Part shown: piece after piece, positions 8,305 to 16,455 of the stretch | Layout: every line of letters begins with the position of its first letter | Numbering within the stretch: the first letter of the stretch is position 1 | Source: Proteobacteria bacterium ST_bin16 | GTDB lineage: Bacteria; Pseudomonadota; Gammaproteobacteria; Burkholderiales; Nitrosomonadaceae | Assembly: GCA_002083595.1 (NCBI GenBank) | Contig: MSXT01000002.1 | Coordinates: forward strand, 1-50,546 | Length of the DNA: 50,546 bases | Direction: 5' to 3' | Made by a program: the position numbers and the translations under genes | Notes under the pieces: model-generated | Seen by the model: the letters and a program-made list of their open reading frames with translations, nothing else | What the model was told of the DNA's origin: nothing | The model's database searches: none

Positions 8305-8880
8305 CTAACGAATATTCACCCATACACCGGGTCTGATCCATTTGCCGAGCTGATCGATTTGCTCATTCGTCAACGCAATACAGCCGTTCGTCCAATTATA
8401 CTGATGATGAATCTCTCGATCACCCCTGCCAATCCCATGTATGCCGATATGGCCGCCCAACGGTGTATTCTGAGGCGGTGTCTTACCCATACTTTTTGCC
8501 GCCAAGATTGATAACCAAGTATCTTCATCAATCCTATTTTCCTCCAATGCACGTTTTGCAGTATCAAGATTCGGATAATTAAGGCCAAAAAAACGATAAT
8601 AACGGCTTTTCTCATTGACCCAGCCAATCTTGAATCTACCCAGCGGCGTTTTATCGTCTCTTGTCATTTTTGACCATGTAGTACCGAAACGCCCAATCGC
8701 TACATTTTTAAATACCGCTTGAACAGTATTTCCCTGCATCACAGATAAAGTGTGCTCAATGGTATCCACGTCGATCCACACGCTATTATCCGCACGCGCA
8801 GAATTGTGCATGGCACACAAGCCAGCTAATCCAATCAACACAATTATCGAATATTGAATAAAAAAATTTCGTTTGATCAC
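8305..8880 (-). CDS. Small periplasmic L,D-transpeptidase (YkuD domain)
   Basis: A 191-residue exported protein made almost only of a YkuD catalytic domain. It has a hydrophobic signal segment at residues 8-24, cleavage likely near ARA|DN, and the catalytic pair His148 (GIHGIGRGD) and Cys167 (TNGCIAL). It lacks the LysM-like part and C-terminal extension of the other transpeptidase nearby and so resembles the shorter YafK/ErfK-like group. The start is GTG at 8880 and no strong ribosome site is visible. The divergent hypC gene starts 73 bases away. Its substrate could be peptidoglycan or the neighbouring lipoprotein; the sequence does not decide. Confidence 0.88.
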   Translation of the reverse strand: MIKRNFFIQYSIIVLIGLAGLCAMHNSARADNSVWIDVDTIEHTLSVMQGNTVQAVFKNVAIGRFGTTWSKMTRDDKTPLGRFKIGWVNEKSRYYRFFGLNYPNLDTAKRALEENRIDEDTWLSILAAKSMGKTPPQNTPLGGHIGIHGIGRGDREIHHQYNWTNGCIALTNEQIDQLGKWIRPGVWVNIR

Positions 8881-8953
8881 TTTCTGACTATCAATAATGA
8901 GGATGATTAATTATGTCATAATTTCATTCTCTGGAAATTCCCATTAAGCGCCC

Positions 8954-9187
8954 ATGTGCCTTGCTATTCCTGCTTGTGTCGAACAATTGACTGCGCAAAA
9001 TCATGCCATCGTAATTCTCAGCGGCGTGCGCAAAGAAATTTCACTGGCATTGGTTGAAGATATTGTTCCTGGAGATTACGTCATCGTACATGTTGGTTTT
9101 GCGCTACAAAAGCTGGATCCGCTGGAAGCGGAGCGCACATTGGCGATGTTCGCCGAAATATCGACGCTCGATAGCAATCTTTCATAA
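8954..9187 (+). CDS. hypC: Hydrogenase maturation chaperone HypC
   Basis: A 77-residue protein with the invariant N-terminal MCLAIP. Cys2 is the residue that HypC uses to bind the iron of the Fe(CN)2CO group while it works with HypD and delivers the iron to the large subunit of [NiFe]-hydrogenase. The remainder (VPGDYVIVHVGFALQKLD) is the usual small beta-barrel. The stop codon region overlaps the ATG of hypD by one base. This is the first gene of a four-gene maturation operon. Confidence 0.95.
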   Translation: MCLAIPACVEQLTAQNHAIVILSGVRKEISLALVEDIVPGDYVIVHVGFALQKLDPLEAERTLAMFAEISTLDSNLS

Positions 9188-10335
9188 TGAAATATATCGA
9201 TGAATTTCGCGCAGGCGCTCTGGCACGGCAAATCGCTGCAAACATCGCATCAGAAGCCAGCCCCGGACGAGATTACCATTTCATGGAATTTTGCGGTGGC
9301 CATACCCACGCCATTTCCCGTTTCGGTATCGTCGATCTGTTGCCCGGCAACGTGCATATGATTCATGGCCCGGGCTGTCCGGTCTGCGTTTTACCTATCG
9401 GCCGCGTGGAAAATGCGATTCAATTGGCACAGATGCCGGGATTGATACTCTGCAGTTACGGGGATATGCTGCGCATACCGACTGCCAATGGGATGAGTTT
9501 GTTGAAAGCGAAAGCGCAAGGCGCGGATATCCGTATGGTTTACAGCAGTGCGGATACCATAAAAATCGCCCAGGAAAATCCGCAACGGCAGGTGGTTTTC
9601 TTTGCCATCGGCTTTGAAACCACGACGCCACCCACGGCTGTTGCCATCCAGCAGGCACAGTCACTCGATCTGAAAAACTTCACGGTATTCTGCAATCACG
9701 TCCTGACACCTTCCGCCATCTCACATATTTTGCAATCCCCGGAAGTCCGTGAGTTTGGATTGGTTCCGCTAGATGGTTTTATCGGACCGGCGCATGTTTC
9801 CGTCGTCATTGGCAGCCAACCATACGAATATTTTGCCGAGGAATTTCAGAAACCCGTGGTGATAGCTGGTTTTGAGCCGCTCGATGTCATGCAGGCCATC
9901 TTGATGCTGATACGCCAAATCAATGCGGGTTACGCCAAGGTAGAAAATGAATTTACCCGCGCGGTTTCTCCGGAAGGCAATCGCAAAGCACAATCGCTTG
10001 TCGCCGAAGTGTTCGAATTACGCCGTGCATTTGAGTGGCGTGGCTTGGGGTGGGTGCCTTACAGCGCGCTGAAAATCAAATCCAGCTATGCCGACTTTGA
10101 CGCCGAACAGCGTTTCCGCATTTCCACAACATCCATTGCCGATAACAAAGCCTGCGAGTGTGGTGCTATTTTGCGCGGCGTTAAACGGCCGCAGGATTGC
10201 AAAATTTTTGGCACCGTCTGCACACCCGAAAACCCGGTCGGCTCCTGCATGGTTTCTTCTGAAGGCGCTTGTGCCGCTCATTACAGCTATGGCCGTTTCC
10301 GTGAAAATAATCATGTTGCGGCGCAGGAAAATTAA
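9187..10335 (+). CDS. hypD: Hydrogenase maturation scaffold HypD
   Basis: A 382-residue iron-sulfur protein on which, together with HypC, the Fe(CN)2CO cofactor of [NiFe]-hydrogenases is assembled. Visible family motifs are FCGGHTHAISRFGI, HGPGCPVCVLPIGR, FAIGFETTTP, FCNHVLTPSAI and the C-terminal cysteine-rich part (ACECGAILRG, FGTVCTPENPVGSCMVSSEG) that holds the [4Fe-4S] cluster ligands. Length and motifs are complete. It overlaps both neighbours by one base, as expected for a translationally coupled operon. Confidence 0.97.
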   Translation: MKYIDEFRAGALARQIAANIASEASPGRDYHFMEFCGGHTHAISRFGIVDLLPGNVHMIHGPGCPVCVLPIGRVENAIQLAQMPGLILCSYGDMLRIPTANGMSLLKAKAQGADIRMVYSSADTIKIAQENPQRQVVFFAIGFETTTPPTAVAIQQAQSLDLKNFTVFCNHVLTPSAISHILQSPEVREFGLVPLDGFIGPAHVSVVIGSQPYEYFAEEFQKPVVIAGFEPLDVMQAILMLIRQINAGYAKVENEFTRAVSPEGNRKAQSLVAEVFELRRAFEWRGLGWVPYSALKIKSSYADFDAEQRFRISTTSIADNKACECGAILRGVKRPQDCKIFGTVCTPENPVGSCMVSSEGACAAHYSYGRFRENNHVAAQEN

Positions 10336-11390
10336 TGTCCGCAGGTAAAGTTAAACCAGGGTATACCCGCACACTTGACTTGAAGCATGGCTGCATCGAA
10401 ATGAATCATGGCAGCGGCGGACGGGCGATGGCGCAATTGATCCAGCAATTGTTCATGACCGCATTTGATAACGAATTCTTGCGGCAAATGAATGACCAGG
10501 CTAGCTTCCCGAGCGTTAATGGCCGCATGGTGATGTCTACCGACAGCCATGTCGTTACCCCCTTATTTTTTCCTGGCGGAGATATCGGCAGTTTAGCAGT
10601 GCATGGCACCATCAATGACATTGCCATGTCTGGCGCCAAACCATGCTATCTGGCTGCCAGTTTTATTCTGGAAGAAGGTCTTCCGTTATCCGATCTGAAA
10701 CGCATCGTGGATTCCATGGCCAAGGCGGCTCACGTTGCGCAAGTACCGATTGTCACCGGTGACACCAAAGTGGTGGAAAGAGGCAGCGGCGATGGCGTAT
10801 TCATCACCACGACGGGCATTGGCATGGTGCCGGAAGGGATTCATATTTCCGGTGGCAATGCCCGGCCCGGCGATAAGATCTTGGTATCCGGCACACTCGG
10901 AGATCATGGCATCGCCATCATGGCGCTGCGTGAAAACTTGTCTTTCCAAACCACTATCGAATCGGACACTGCGGCTCTGCATGATCTGGTATCCGCCATG
11001 ATCGCAGTCACACCCGGCATCCATGTATTACGTGACCCTACTCGAGGCGGTGTAGCCACTTCTTTAAACGAAATTGCGCAGCAATCGTCGGTCGGAATGA
11101 TGATCCATGAGAACGAGCTGCCAATCCAGGAACAAGTCCAAGCCGCTTGTGAGTTCATCGGTCTGGACCCGTTGTATATTGCCAATGAAGGCAAGCTGAT
11201 TGCAATCTGCGCCGCGGAAGATGCCGAAAAGCTATTGCATGCTATGCATGCCCACCCACTGGGCAAGCATGCCCGCATCATCGGCGAAGTCATCGAAGAC
11301 GCGCACTGCTTTGTGCAAATGCAAACCCGGTTTGGCGGCAAACGCGTCGTTGATTGGTTAAGCGGCGAGCAACTTCCCCGGATCTGTTGA
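10335..11390 (+). CDS. hypE: Hydrogenase maturation protein HypE (carbamoyl dehydratase)
   Basis: A 351-residue member of the PurM/AIR synthase-like family. HypE dehydrates the carbamoyl group given by HypF to a thiocyanate on its C-terminal cysteine and donates the cyanide to the HypCD iron complex. The conserved C-terminus PRIC is present with Cys351 as the last residue. Other motifs are MNHGSGGRAM near the N-terminus, VVTPLFFPGGDIG, and VTGDTKVVERG in the ATP site. No HypF gene lies in the window, although HypE needs it; it must be elsewhere if the pathway works. Confidence 0.97.
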   Translation: MSAGKVKPGYTRTLDLKHGCIEMNHGSGGRAMAQLIQQLFMTAFDNEFLRQMNDQASFPSVNGRMVMSTDSHVVTPLFFPGGDIGSLAVHGTINDIAMSGAKPCYLAASFILEEGLPLSDLKRIVDSMAKAAHVAQVPIVTGDTKVVERGSGDGVFITTTGIGMVPEGIHISGGNARPGDKILVSGTLGDHGIAIMALRENLSFQTTIESDTAALHDLVSAMIAVTPGIHVLRDPTRGGVATSLNEIAQQSSVGMMIHENELPIQEQVQAACEFIGLDPLYIANEGKLIAICAAEDAEKLLHAMHAHPLGKHARIIGEVIEDAHCFVQMQTRFGGKRVVDWLSGEQLPRIC

Positions 11391-11400
11391 TTCCCGTCAA

Positions 11401-13131
11401 TTGAAAATTCTGTTTCTCACGCACAGCTTCAATTGCCTGTCGCAACGTCTGTTTGTCGAATTGACGCATTGCGGACATGATATATCCATCGAGTTTGATA
11501 TCAACGACGCGACGAGCTGCGAAGCAGTCGCACTTTTCCAACCGGACTTGATTATCGCGCCTTATCTAAAACGCGTCATCCCGGAAACCATCTGGCGCAA
11601 ATATACCTGTTTTATCGTTCATCCGGGAATCATCGGAGACCGCGGCCCTGCCGCGCTCGATTGGGCGATCATGCTGGATCGGCAGGAATGGGGCGTAACC
11701 GTATTGCAAGCCAATGCGGAAATGGATGCGGGCGATATCTGGGCTGCGGAAGTTTTTCCGATGCGGCTGGCCCGCAAAAGCAGCTTGTACCGCCACGAAG
11801 TCGTTGAAGCGGCAACCCGCGCTGTGCTCACTGCGGTAGCCCGTTTTCAGTCCGGTGCTTATAAACCGGTTCCACTGGATTATTCACACGTTGATGTCTA
11901 TGGCCGGTTACATACGTCCATCTGGCAAGTTGACCGTCGCATCGATTGGCAACGAGACAACACGCGCACTATTGTGAGAAAAATCCATGCCGCCGATGGA
12001 TTCCCCGGTGTTCTGGATACGCTGCTGGATGAATCCTATTATTTGTATGATGCCTGCTGCGAAGAAGATCTGACCGGCATCCCTGGAGCAATTATCGCCA
12101 AGCGTCACAACGCCATCTGCCGGGCTACCGTGGATGGCGCGGTCTGGATCGGTCATTTGAAACATAAAAATGACGCTGAACCTACTTTTAAACTGGCTGC
12201 CACGATTGCTTTAAAAGATTGTCTCAACGCTGTACCGGAAATTTCTTTTGATCCTTTCACCGCGAAGTCTTGCAACACTTACCGGGATATCTGGTTTGAA
12301 CGAAAGAAAGACATCGGTTACCTGCATTTTGATTTTTATAACGGCGCTATGGATACCGGGCAGTGTGAACGTTTGCGTCAAGCTTACTTGCAAGCCACAG
12401 CAAGCGATGTTCGTGTAATCGTGTTGATGGGTGGACCCGATTTCTGGAGCAATGGCATCCATCTCAATCACATCGAAAATGCCGATAGTCCTGCCGATGA
12501 GTCTTGGCACAACATTAATGCCATGAATGATCTGGTACAGGCAATCATTACGACCAACCGGCAACTCACGATCGCAGCGCTGCAAGGTAATGCCGGTGCC
12601 GGTGGCGTGTTTCTATCGCTGGCTGCCGATTACATTTTTGCGCGTGCCAGTGTTTTACTCAATCCGCATTATAAAAGCATGGGAAATCTTTACGGCTCGG
12701 AATATTGGACTTATTTGCTGCCGCGCCGGGTCGGCGCATCGTGTGTACACGCATTGACACAGAATCGTTTGCCGGTCAGTGCACAGAAAGCCCGGGATAT
12801 CGGATTGATCGATGATTGCTTTGCTTTAAACCCGGAAGACTTTAAGAAGGAAATAGTTCGTATTGCCGAAACGCTTGCTGCAAATCCGGATTTCGCTGCA
12901 CTCTTACAACACAAAACGCAGCAGCGTCAATTGGATGAACAATTAAAGCCGTTACAAAACTACCGCACCGAAGAACTCCGGCACATGCAACTGAATTTTT
13001 ATGGCTTTGACCCTAGTTATCATGTGGCACGTTATCATTTTGTGCACAAGATCCCACATGGCTGGACACCGCGTTATCTTGCACGGCATCGCCGCCTCTC
13101 AGTGCAATCCGGTTCAAAAATTAAAACATGA
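11401..13131 (+). CDS. hypX: Hydrogenase maturation protein HypX/HoxX (CO ligand synthesis)
   Basis: A 576-residue two-domain protein. Residues 1 to about 270 resemble formyl-tetrahydrofolate-dependent formyltransferases (HPGIIGDRGPAALDWAIM, HAADGFPG). Residues about 300-540 form a crotonase/enoyl-CoA hydratase-like domain (AALQGNAGAGGVFLSLAAD). HypX of aerobic hydrogenase producers is known to make the active-site CO from formyl-tetrahydrofolate through formyl-CoA. The start is a TTG 10 bases after hypE; it gives the family N-terminus MKILFLTHSFN, and no ATG or GTG is usable nearby. Its presence suggests that the hydrogenase being matured is made under oxic conditions. Confidence 0.93.
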   Translation: MKILFLTHSFNCLSQRLFVELTHCGHDISIEFDINDATSCEAVALFQPDLIIAPYLKRVIPETIWRKYTCFIVHPGIIGDRGPAALDWAIMLDRQEWGVTVLQANAEMDAGDIWAAEVFPMRLARKSSLYRHEVVEAATRAVLTAVARFQSGAYKPVPLDYSHVDVYGRLHTSIWQVDRRIDWQRDNTRTIVRKIHAADGFPGVLDTLLDESYYLYDACCEEDLTGIPGAIIAKRHNAICRATVDGAVWIGHLKHKNDAEPTFKLAATIALKDCLNAVPEISFDPFTAKSCNTYRDIWFERKKDIGYLHFDFYNGAMDTGQCERLRQAYLQATASDVRVIVLMGGPDFWSNGIHLNHIENADSPADESWHNINAMNDLVQAIITTNRQLTIAALQGNAGAGGVFLSLAADYIFARASVLLNPHYKSMGNLYGSEYWTYLLPRRVGASCVHALTQNRLPVSAQKARDIGLIDDCFALNPEDFKKEIVRIAETLAANPDFAALLQHKTQQRQLDEQLKPLQNYRTEELRHMQLNFYGFDPSYHVARYHFVHKIPHGWTPRYLARHRRLSVQSGSKIKT

Positions 13132-13139
13132 TTTATTTC

Positions 13140-13583
13140 TTAACGTTGACTTGTCTTGGTATCCGGCTTATGTGAATCGACCAAATTGGGATCAAATTCC
13201 GGCGGTTTCTCTGCAGGTGGAATCACACCGGGGCATTGTTTGATGACCGCCCATTGTTGTATCGCATCATATTCACTCTTTAATTGTGCATATTCGGCTT
13301 CTTGTTCTTTAGTTCCGCCGAGTGCAAATAACGCTGCCCAGGAAAGCGATAAATCGGCGCCCAGTATCCACTTATCCTTGGCCGGTGTTTTATCATCCGG
13401 CTTACCCGTCAATTGACTGACTCTGGTTTGAATTCGCTCAATTTCTGCCAGTAATTCGTTGCAATTGTAAGTTTGAAATTGCGCTGGCGAGATATAAGGC
13501 GCTTGATGATTCCCCGATGAAGCCACGCAGCCGGATAGTGTAATCGCAACAATAAAAAAAACAGCAGCAATTAATCTCTTCAT
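13140..13583 (-). CDS. Predicted outer-membrane lipoprotein, unknown function
   Basis: A 147-residue lipoprotein with a short signal peptide (MKRLIAAVFFIVAITLSGC; lipobox LSGC). The mature part holds a helical segment with NELLAEIERIQTRVSQL, a small hydrophobic patch (LSLSWAALFALGG), a second helix (KEQEAEYAQLKSEYDAIQQWA) and one further Cys in IKQCPG. I recall similar small lipoproteins in proteobacteria but no function for them. The ATG at 13583 has GAGGGAAG eight bases upstream and is preferred to the GTG at 13592, which would lie directly on that site. It converges on hypX with an eight-base gap and no visible terminator. Confidence 0.75.
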   Translation of the reverse strand: MKRLIAAVFFIVAITLSGCVASSGNHQAPYISPAQFQTYNCNELLAEIERIQTRVSQLTGKPDDKTPAKDKWILGADLSLSWAALFALGGTKEQEAEYAQLKSEYDAIQQWAVIKQCPGVIPPAEKPPEFDPNLVDSHKPDTKTSQR

Positions 13584-13959
13584 AACAACCACTTCCCTCG
13601 CAAGTTATCACATTGAATCTGACTTGTACGCATCCAATTCCGTGAATTGTACACCGATATTTGCTCTCGTAAGCTCGCATTATGGAATTGAGTGCGGCAA
13701 CGAATGTGTTATCGATTTTATAGACGAAAGATGAACAAAACCCAGAAATCCAAACAGATTTAAGAGTAATCTGTTTTCTTTGCTATATCGAGAGCAAGGA
13801 ATTTCACAAACCCTGATTACCGTAAGCGTGTTTAGCAATCATTGATCTGAGTTATTTGCGCTCATTGCTGGTAACGCATGTATTGAATTACCTTAAATGC
13901 AGAAGACAAAAAAGCCACAGAGAAAATCTTATCTCTGTGGCTTCTAAATTTGTTTCTAA
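13584..13959. other. Intergenic region between lipoprotein and PEP-CTERM genes
   Basis: This gap of about 375 bases holds the probable promoter of the lipoprotein gene, a low-GC inverted repeat at 13752-13776 (AAACAGATT, loop of seven, AATCTGTTT), and the terminator of the PEP-CTERM gene at its right end. No coding sequence is recognised. Confidence 0.5.
13908..13942 (-). terminator. Rho-independent terminator of the PEP-CTERM gene
   Basis: An 11-bp stem (AGCCACAGAGA / TCTCTGTGGCT, 13913-13942) with an eight-base loop is followed on the minus strand by a run of six T (13913 to 13908). It begins 18 bases after the stop codon. Confidence 0.9.
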
Positions 13960-14838
13960 TTACACTGCACTACGGCGGCGTGCTGAGAAACCGATCAAAC
14001 CAAGACCAGCCAGTAACATTGCATAGGTTTCTGGTTCTGGAACGGCCATAATGTATTCATAACCGAAAGTTGCTGATTGACCGTTAGCAATGGCACCCAG
14101 ATCATAAGCCAGGTTAATTGAACTGTCTGCAAAACCATAATTACCAACTGCTTGAGCAGCAGCTAACATGGCAGCAGGATCAACCGGGCTGCAGCAGCTG
14201 AATGGATCGATATAACCAGCAATGTTAAATGCCGATGCACTGGTTGTGTTAGCCAGTGTTAACGACCATCCATCCAGGCTGGTAGCTCTTACAGCAGATG
14301 CATTTCCCAGCCCCAGAATTTCGTTTGTTGTGCCAAATCCGAAACCGGCTGGAACACCTTGGTCAGCATCGATACCAACGCCCCATTGCACGCCGGTTGC
14401 ATTGACACCGGTGTTGTTGGTCAATTGAATTTGAACAGCTACGTGACCACTTGCTGGAACACTGACTGTCTCAACCAGACTCCAGCCACCACCGCCACCG
14501 CCAAGATTGGTAACAACGGAAATGCTGCCACCTGCACCAAAAGCAGTCGTTGCTAATGGATTGTTACCGGCCACTGAATCAGCAACGGCAACAGATCCGC
14601 CGTTGGCGTTGAGCGACCAGTTGGATGCAAATGTGCCCAGATTAACAAATTCTCTGCCGTTGAAGCTTAAGCCGAGTGCGCCAGCAGGTGAGAAATAACC
14701 TGCATCGTCAATCGTTGCGGAAGTAGTGCCGAAACCGCTGATTACGGTTGGAGCAGCTTGTGCTGCAGAAACAAACGAACCGCATAAAGCGATTGCTACA
14801 ACTTGTGCCAGACAATTTTTTCTCAATTCGAATTTCAT
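13960..14838 (-). CDS. PEP-CTERM sorting-domain protein
   Basis: A 292-residue exported protein with a signal peptide (KNCLAQVVAIALCGSFVSAAQA) and a C-terminal sorting signal: VPEPETYAMLLAGLGLIGF followed by SARRR. PEP-CTERM proteins are recognised and cut by exosortase (EpsH/XrtA) and are usually linked to exopolysaccharide. The body is glycine-, serine- and asparagine-rich with beta-type repeats and one CC pair (SCCSPVD); its function is unknown. GGGAG precedes the ATG. A terminator follows the gene and it has no co-directional neighbour close by, so it is monocistronic. The exosortase itself is not in the window. Confidence 0.92.
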   Translation of the reverse strand: MKFELRKNCLAQVVAIALCGSFVSAAQAAPTVISGFGTTSATIDDAGYFSPAGALGLSFNGREFVNLGTFASNWSLNANGGSVAVADSVAGNNPLATTAFGAGGSISVVTNLGGGGGGWSLVETVSVPASGHVAVQIQLTNNTGVNATGVQWGVGIDADQGVPAGFGFGTTNEILGLGNASAVRATSLDGWSLTLANTTSASAFNIAGYIDPFSCCSPVDPAAMLAAAQAVGNYGFADSSINLAYDLGAIANGQSATFGYEYIMAVPEPETYAMLLAGLGLIGFSARRRSAV

Positions 14839-15195
14839 AATTAACTCCCTAAATTTATCGATGCAACATAAAATAGTTGTTAGAATCTTAGCTCTTCACA
14901 ACCAACTTAAATTTCAAACTACCCATTAATCAATTAAACTTTGTATATTTCAATGCAAAATTTATTTAACGATTACAGCGTATTCCATTATAGGTTTGAA
15001 TTTTTTTAAGTACATAGAACATCATTCCCTTTTTGTTAGTACATGTGTACTGCAATTGTCACATCGAAATGTTCACTATTTCGCGCTGTTTTGAACTTGT
15101 ACAGAACTAAATTCTGTTTTAGTTAACGCCGTGATAATCTTCGTTATGCAAAGCGACAACAATCCACTTCCGATGATTTATAACTATCACCGCCA
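14839..15195. other. Divergent intergenic region, PEP-CTERM gene / TraB-family gene
   Basis: This AT-rich 357-base region must hold the promoters of both divergent genes. A short imperfect palindrome AGTACA-TG-TGTACT lies at 15038-15051, and a related half-site (AAGTACATAGAACAT) lies about 20 bases to its left. No coding sequence is seen. Confidence 0.45.
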
Positions 15196-16437
15196 ATGAC
15201 CACACTAGAAGAACAAACTACCGCGTCAACCGGTAAAAGTGACACGCAAGACGAGCCGATCAAGACTGTCAAAACCAACAGCGGCAGCATTACCTTACTG
15301 GGCACCGCGCACGTCTCAAAAGCCAGTGCGGATAAAGTCCAAGAACTCATCGCCACTGGACAATACGATGCAGTGGCGGTTGAGTTATGCCCAAGCCGGC
15401 ATAAAGCCATCGTCAATCCCGACGCGATGGCTAAAATGGATTTATTCCAAGTCATCAAAAATGGTCAAGCAAGCATGGTCGCCGCCAGCCTTGCGTTAGG
15501 CGCTTTTCAGCAGCGCATGGCGGAGCAGTTCGGAATAGAACCAGGGGCGGAGATGCGTGTTGCCATCAAGGATGCGCAAGCGGCGCAATTACCGGTGTTG
15601 TTGATTGACCGCGAAATCGGCACGACTATGAAGCGGATTTATCACAGCGTGCCTTGGTGGAAACGCATCAATATTTTTGCCGGTTTGATCGCCAGCGTCA
15701 TCAGTCAGGAAAAATTCAGCGCGGCGGAAATCGAAAAACTGAAAGAAGGCGATGTATTGGAAAGCTCCTTCTCGCAATTCGCGGAAGATGAAAAAGACTT
15801 GTTCCGTCCGCTCATCAGTGAACGGGATGAATACATGGCCGCGCGGCTCGTCAAAGAATGCCGGGAAAACAATTACCGGCATATTCTAGCTGTGGTCGGC
15901 GCCGGTCATCTGAATGGCATGTCACGGCAGCTTGCTGAGCATCCCATGGATAATCCGGACGAGCACATTGCACAACTGGACAACATCCCGCCACCATCGC
16001 CGTGGCTCAAGCTCATCCCTTGGCTGATCGTGGTATTCGTTTTGGCCGGTTTCGTTTTTGGCTTTATGCAAAGCCCAGATATCGGCATCAGCATGGTCAT
16101 GGATTGGGTGCTGATAACCGGTGGATTGTCCGCAGTGGGAACAGCCATCGCTTTGGCGCATCCGCTGTCCATTCTGAGTGCTTTCCTGGCGGCTCCCTTC
16201 ACAACGCTGCATCCTGCCATCGGTGCCGGAATGGTTGTAGCGGCTGTTGAAGCCTATTTGCGCAAACCCAAGGTCAGCGATTTCAACCGGCTCAGAACCG
16301 ATACAACCAGCTTAAAAGGCTGGTGGAATAACCAAGTCACGCGCATTTTGCTGATTTTCATTTTATCTTCGCTTGGTGCCGCGATAGGCACTTATGTCGC
16401 GGGATTCCGGATTTTCGAGCAACTCAGCAGTAGTTAA
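15196..16437 (+). CDS. TraB/PrgY-family membrane protein
   Basis: A 413-residue protein of the TraB/PrgY/GumN-like (TIKI-related) family. The N-terminal half holds the family motifs GTAHVSKAS (residues about 36-44), VAVELCPSRH and GAGHLNGM (about 236-243), with conserved Glu and His residues that resemble a metalloprotease-type site. The C-terminal half has about four membrane segments (LIPWLIVVFVLAGFVFGF, a stretch near VLITGGLSAVGTAIALA, APFTTLHPAIGAGMVVAAV, ILLIFILSSLGAAIGTYVA). PrgY in enterococci lowers peptide pheromone activity; the role in this organism is unknown. The ABC exporter gene begins 18 bases downstream and may be co-transcribed. Confidence 0.88.
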   Translation: MTTLEEQTTASTGKSDTQDEPIKTVKTNSGSITLLGTAHVSKASADKVQELIATGQYDAVAVELCPSRHKAIVNPDAMAKMDLFQVIKNGQASMVAASLALGAFQQRMAEQFGIEPGAEMRVAIKDAQAAQLPVLLIDREIGTTMKRIYHSVPWWKRINIFAGLIASVISQEKFSAAEIEKLKEGDVLESSFSQFAEDEKDLFRPLISERDEYMAARLVKECRENNYRHILAVVGAGHLNGMSRQLAEHPMDNPDEHIAQLDNIPPPSPWLKLIPWLIVVFVLAGFVFGFMQSPDIGISMVMDWVLITGGLSAVGTAIALAHPLSILSAFLAAPFTTLHPAIGAGMVVAAVEAYLRKPKVSDFNRLRTDTTSLKGWWNNQVTRILLIFILSSLGAAIGTYVAGFRIFEQLSSS

Positions 16438-16455
16438 ATCAAGAGTATCGCAACC

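Noticed and set aside
13752..13776. Hairpin AAACAGATT/AATCTGTTT as a terminator
   Set aside because: The stem is AT-rich, the following T-run is short, and no gene on the plus strand ends close to it.
15038..15051. Palindrome AGTACA-TG-TGTACT as a specific operator
   Set aside because: Six-base arms are expected by chance in a window of this size and no known regulator motif fits well enough.
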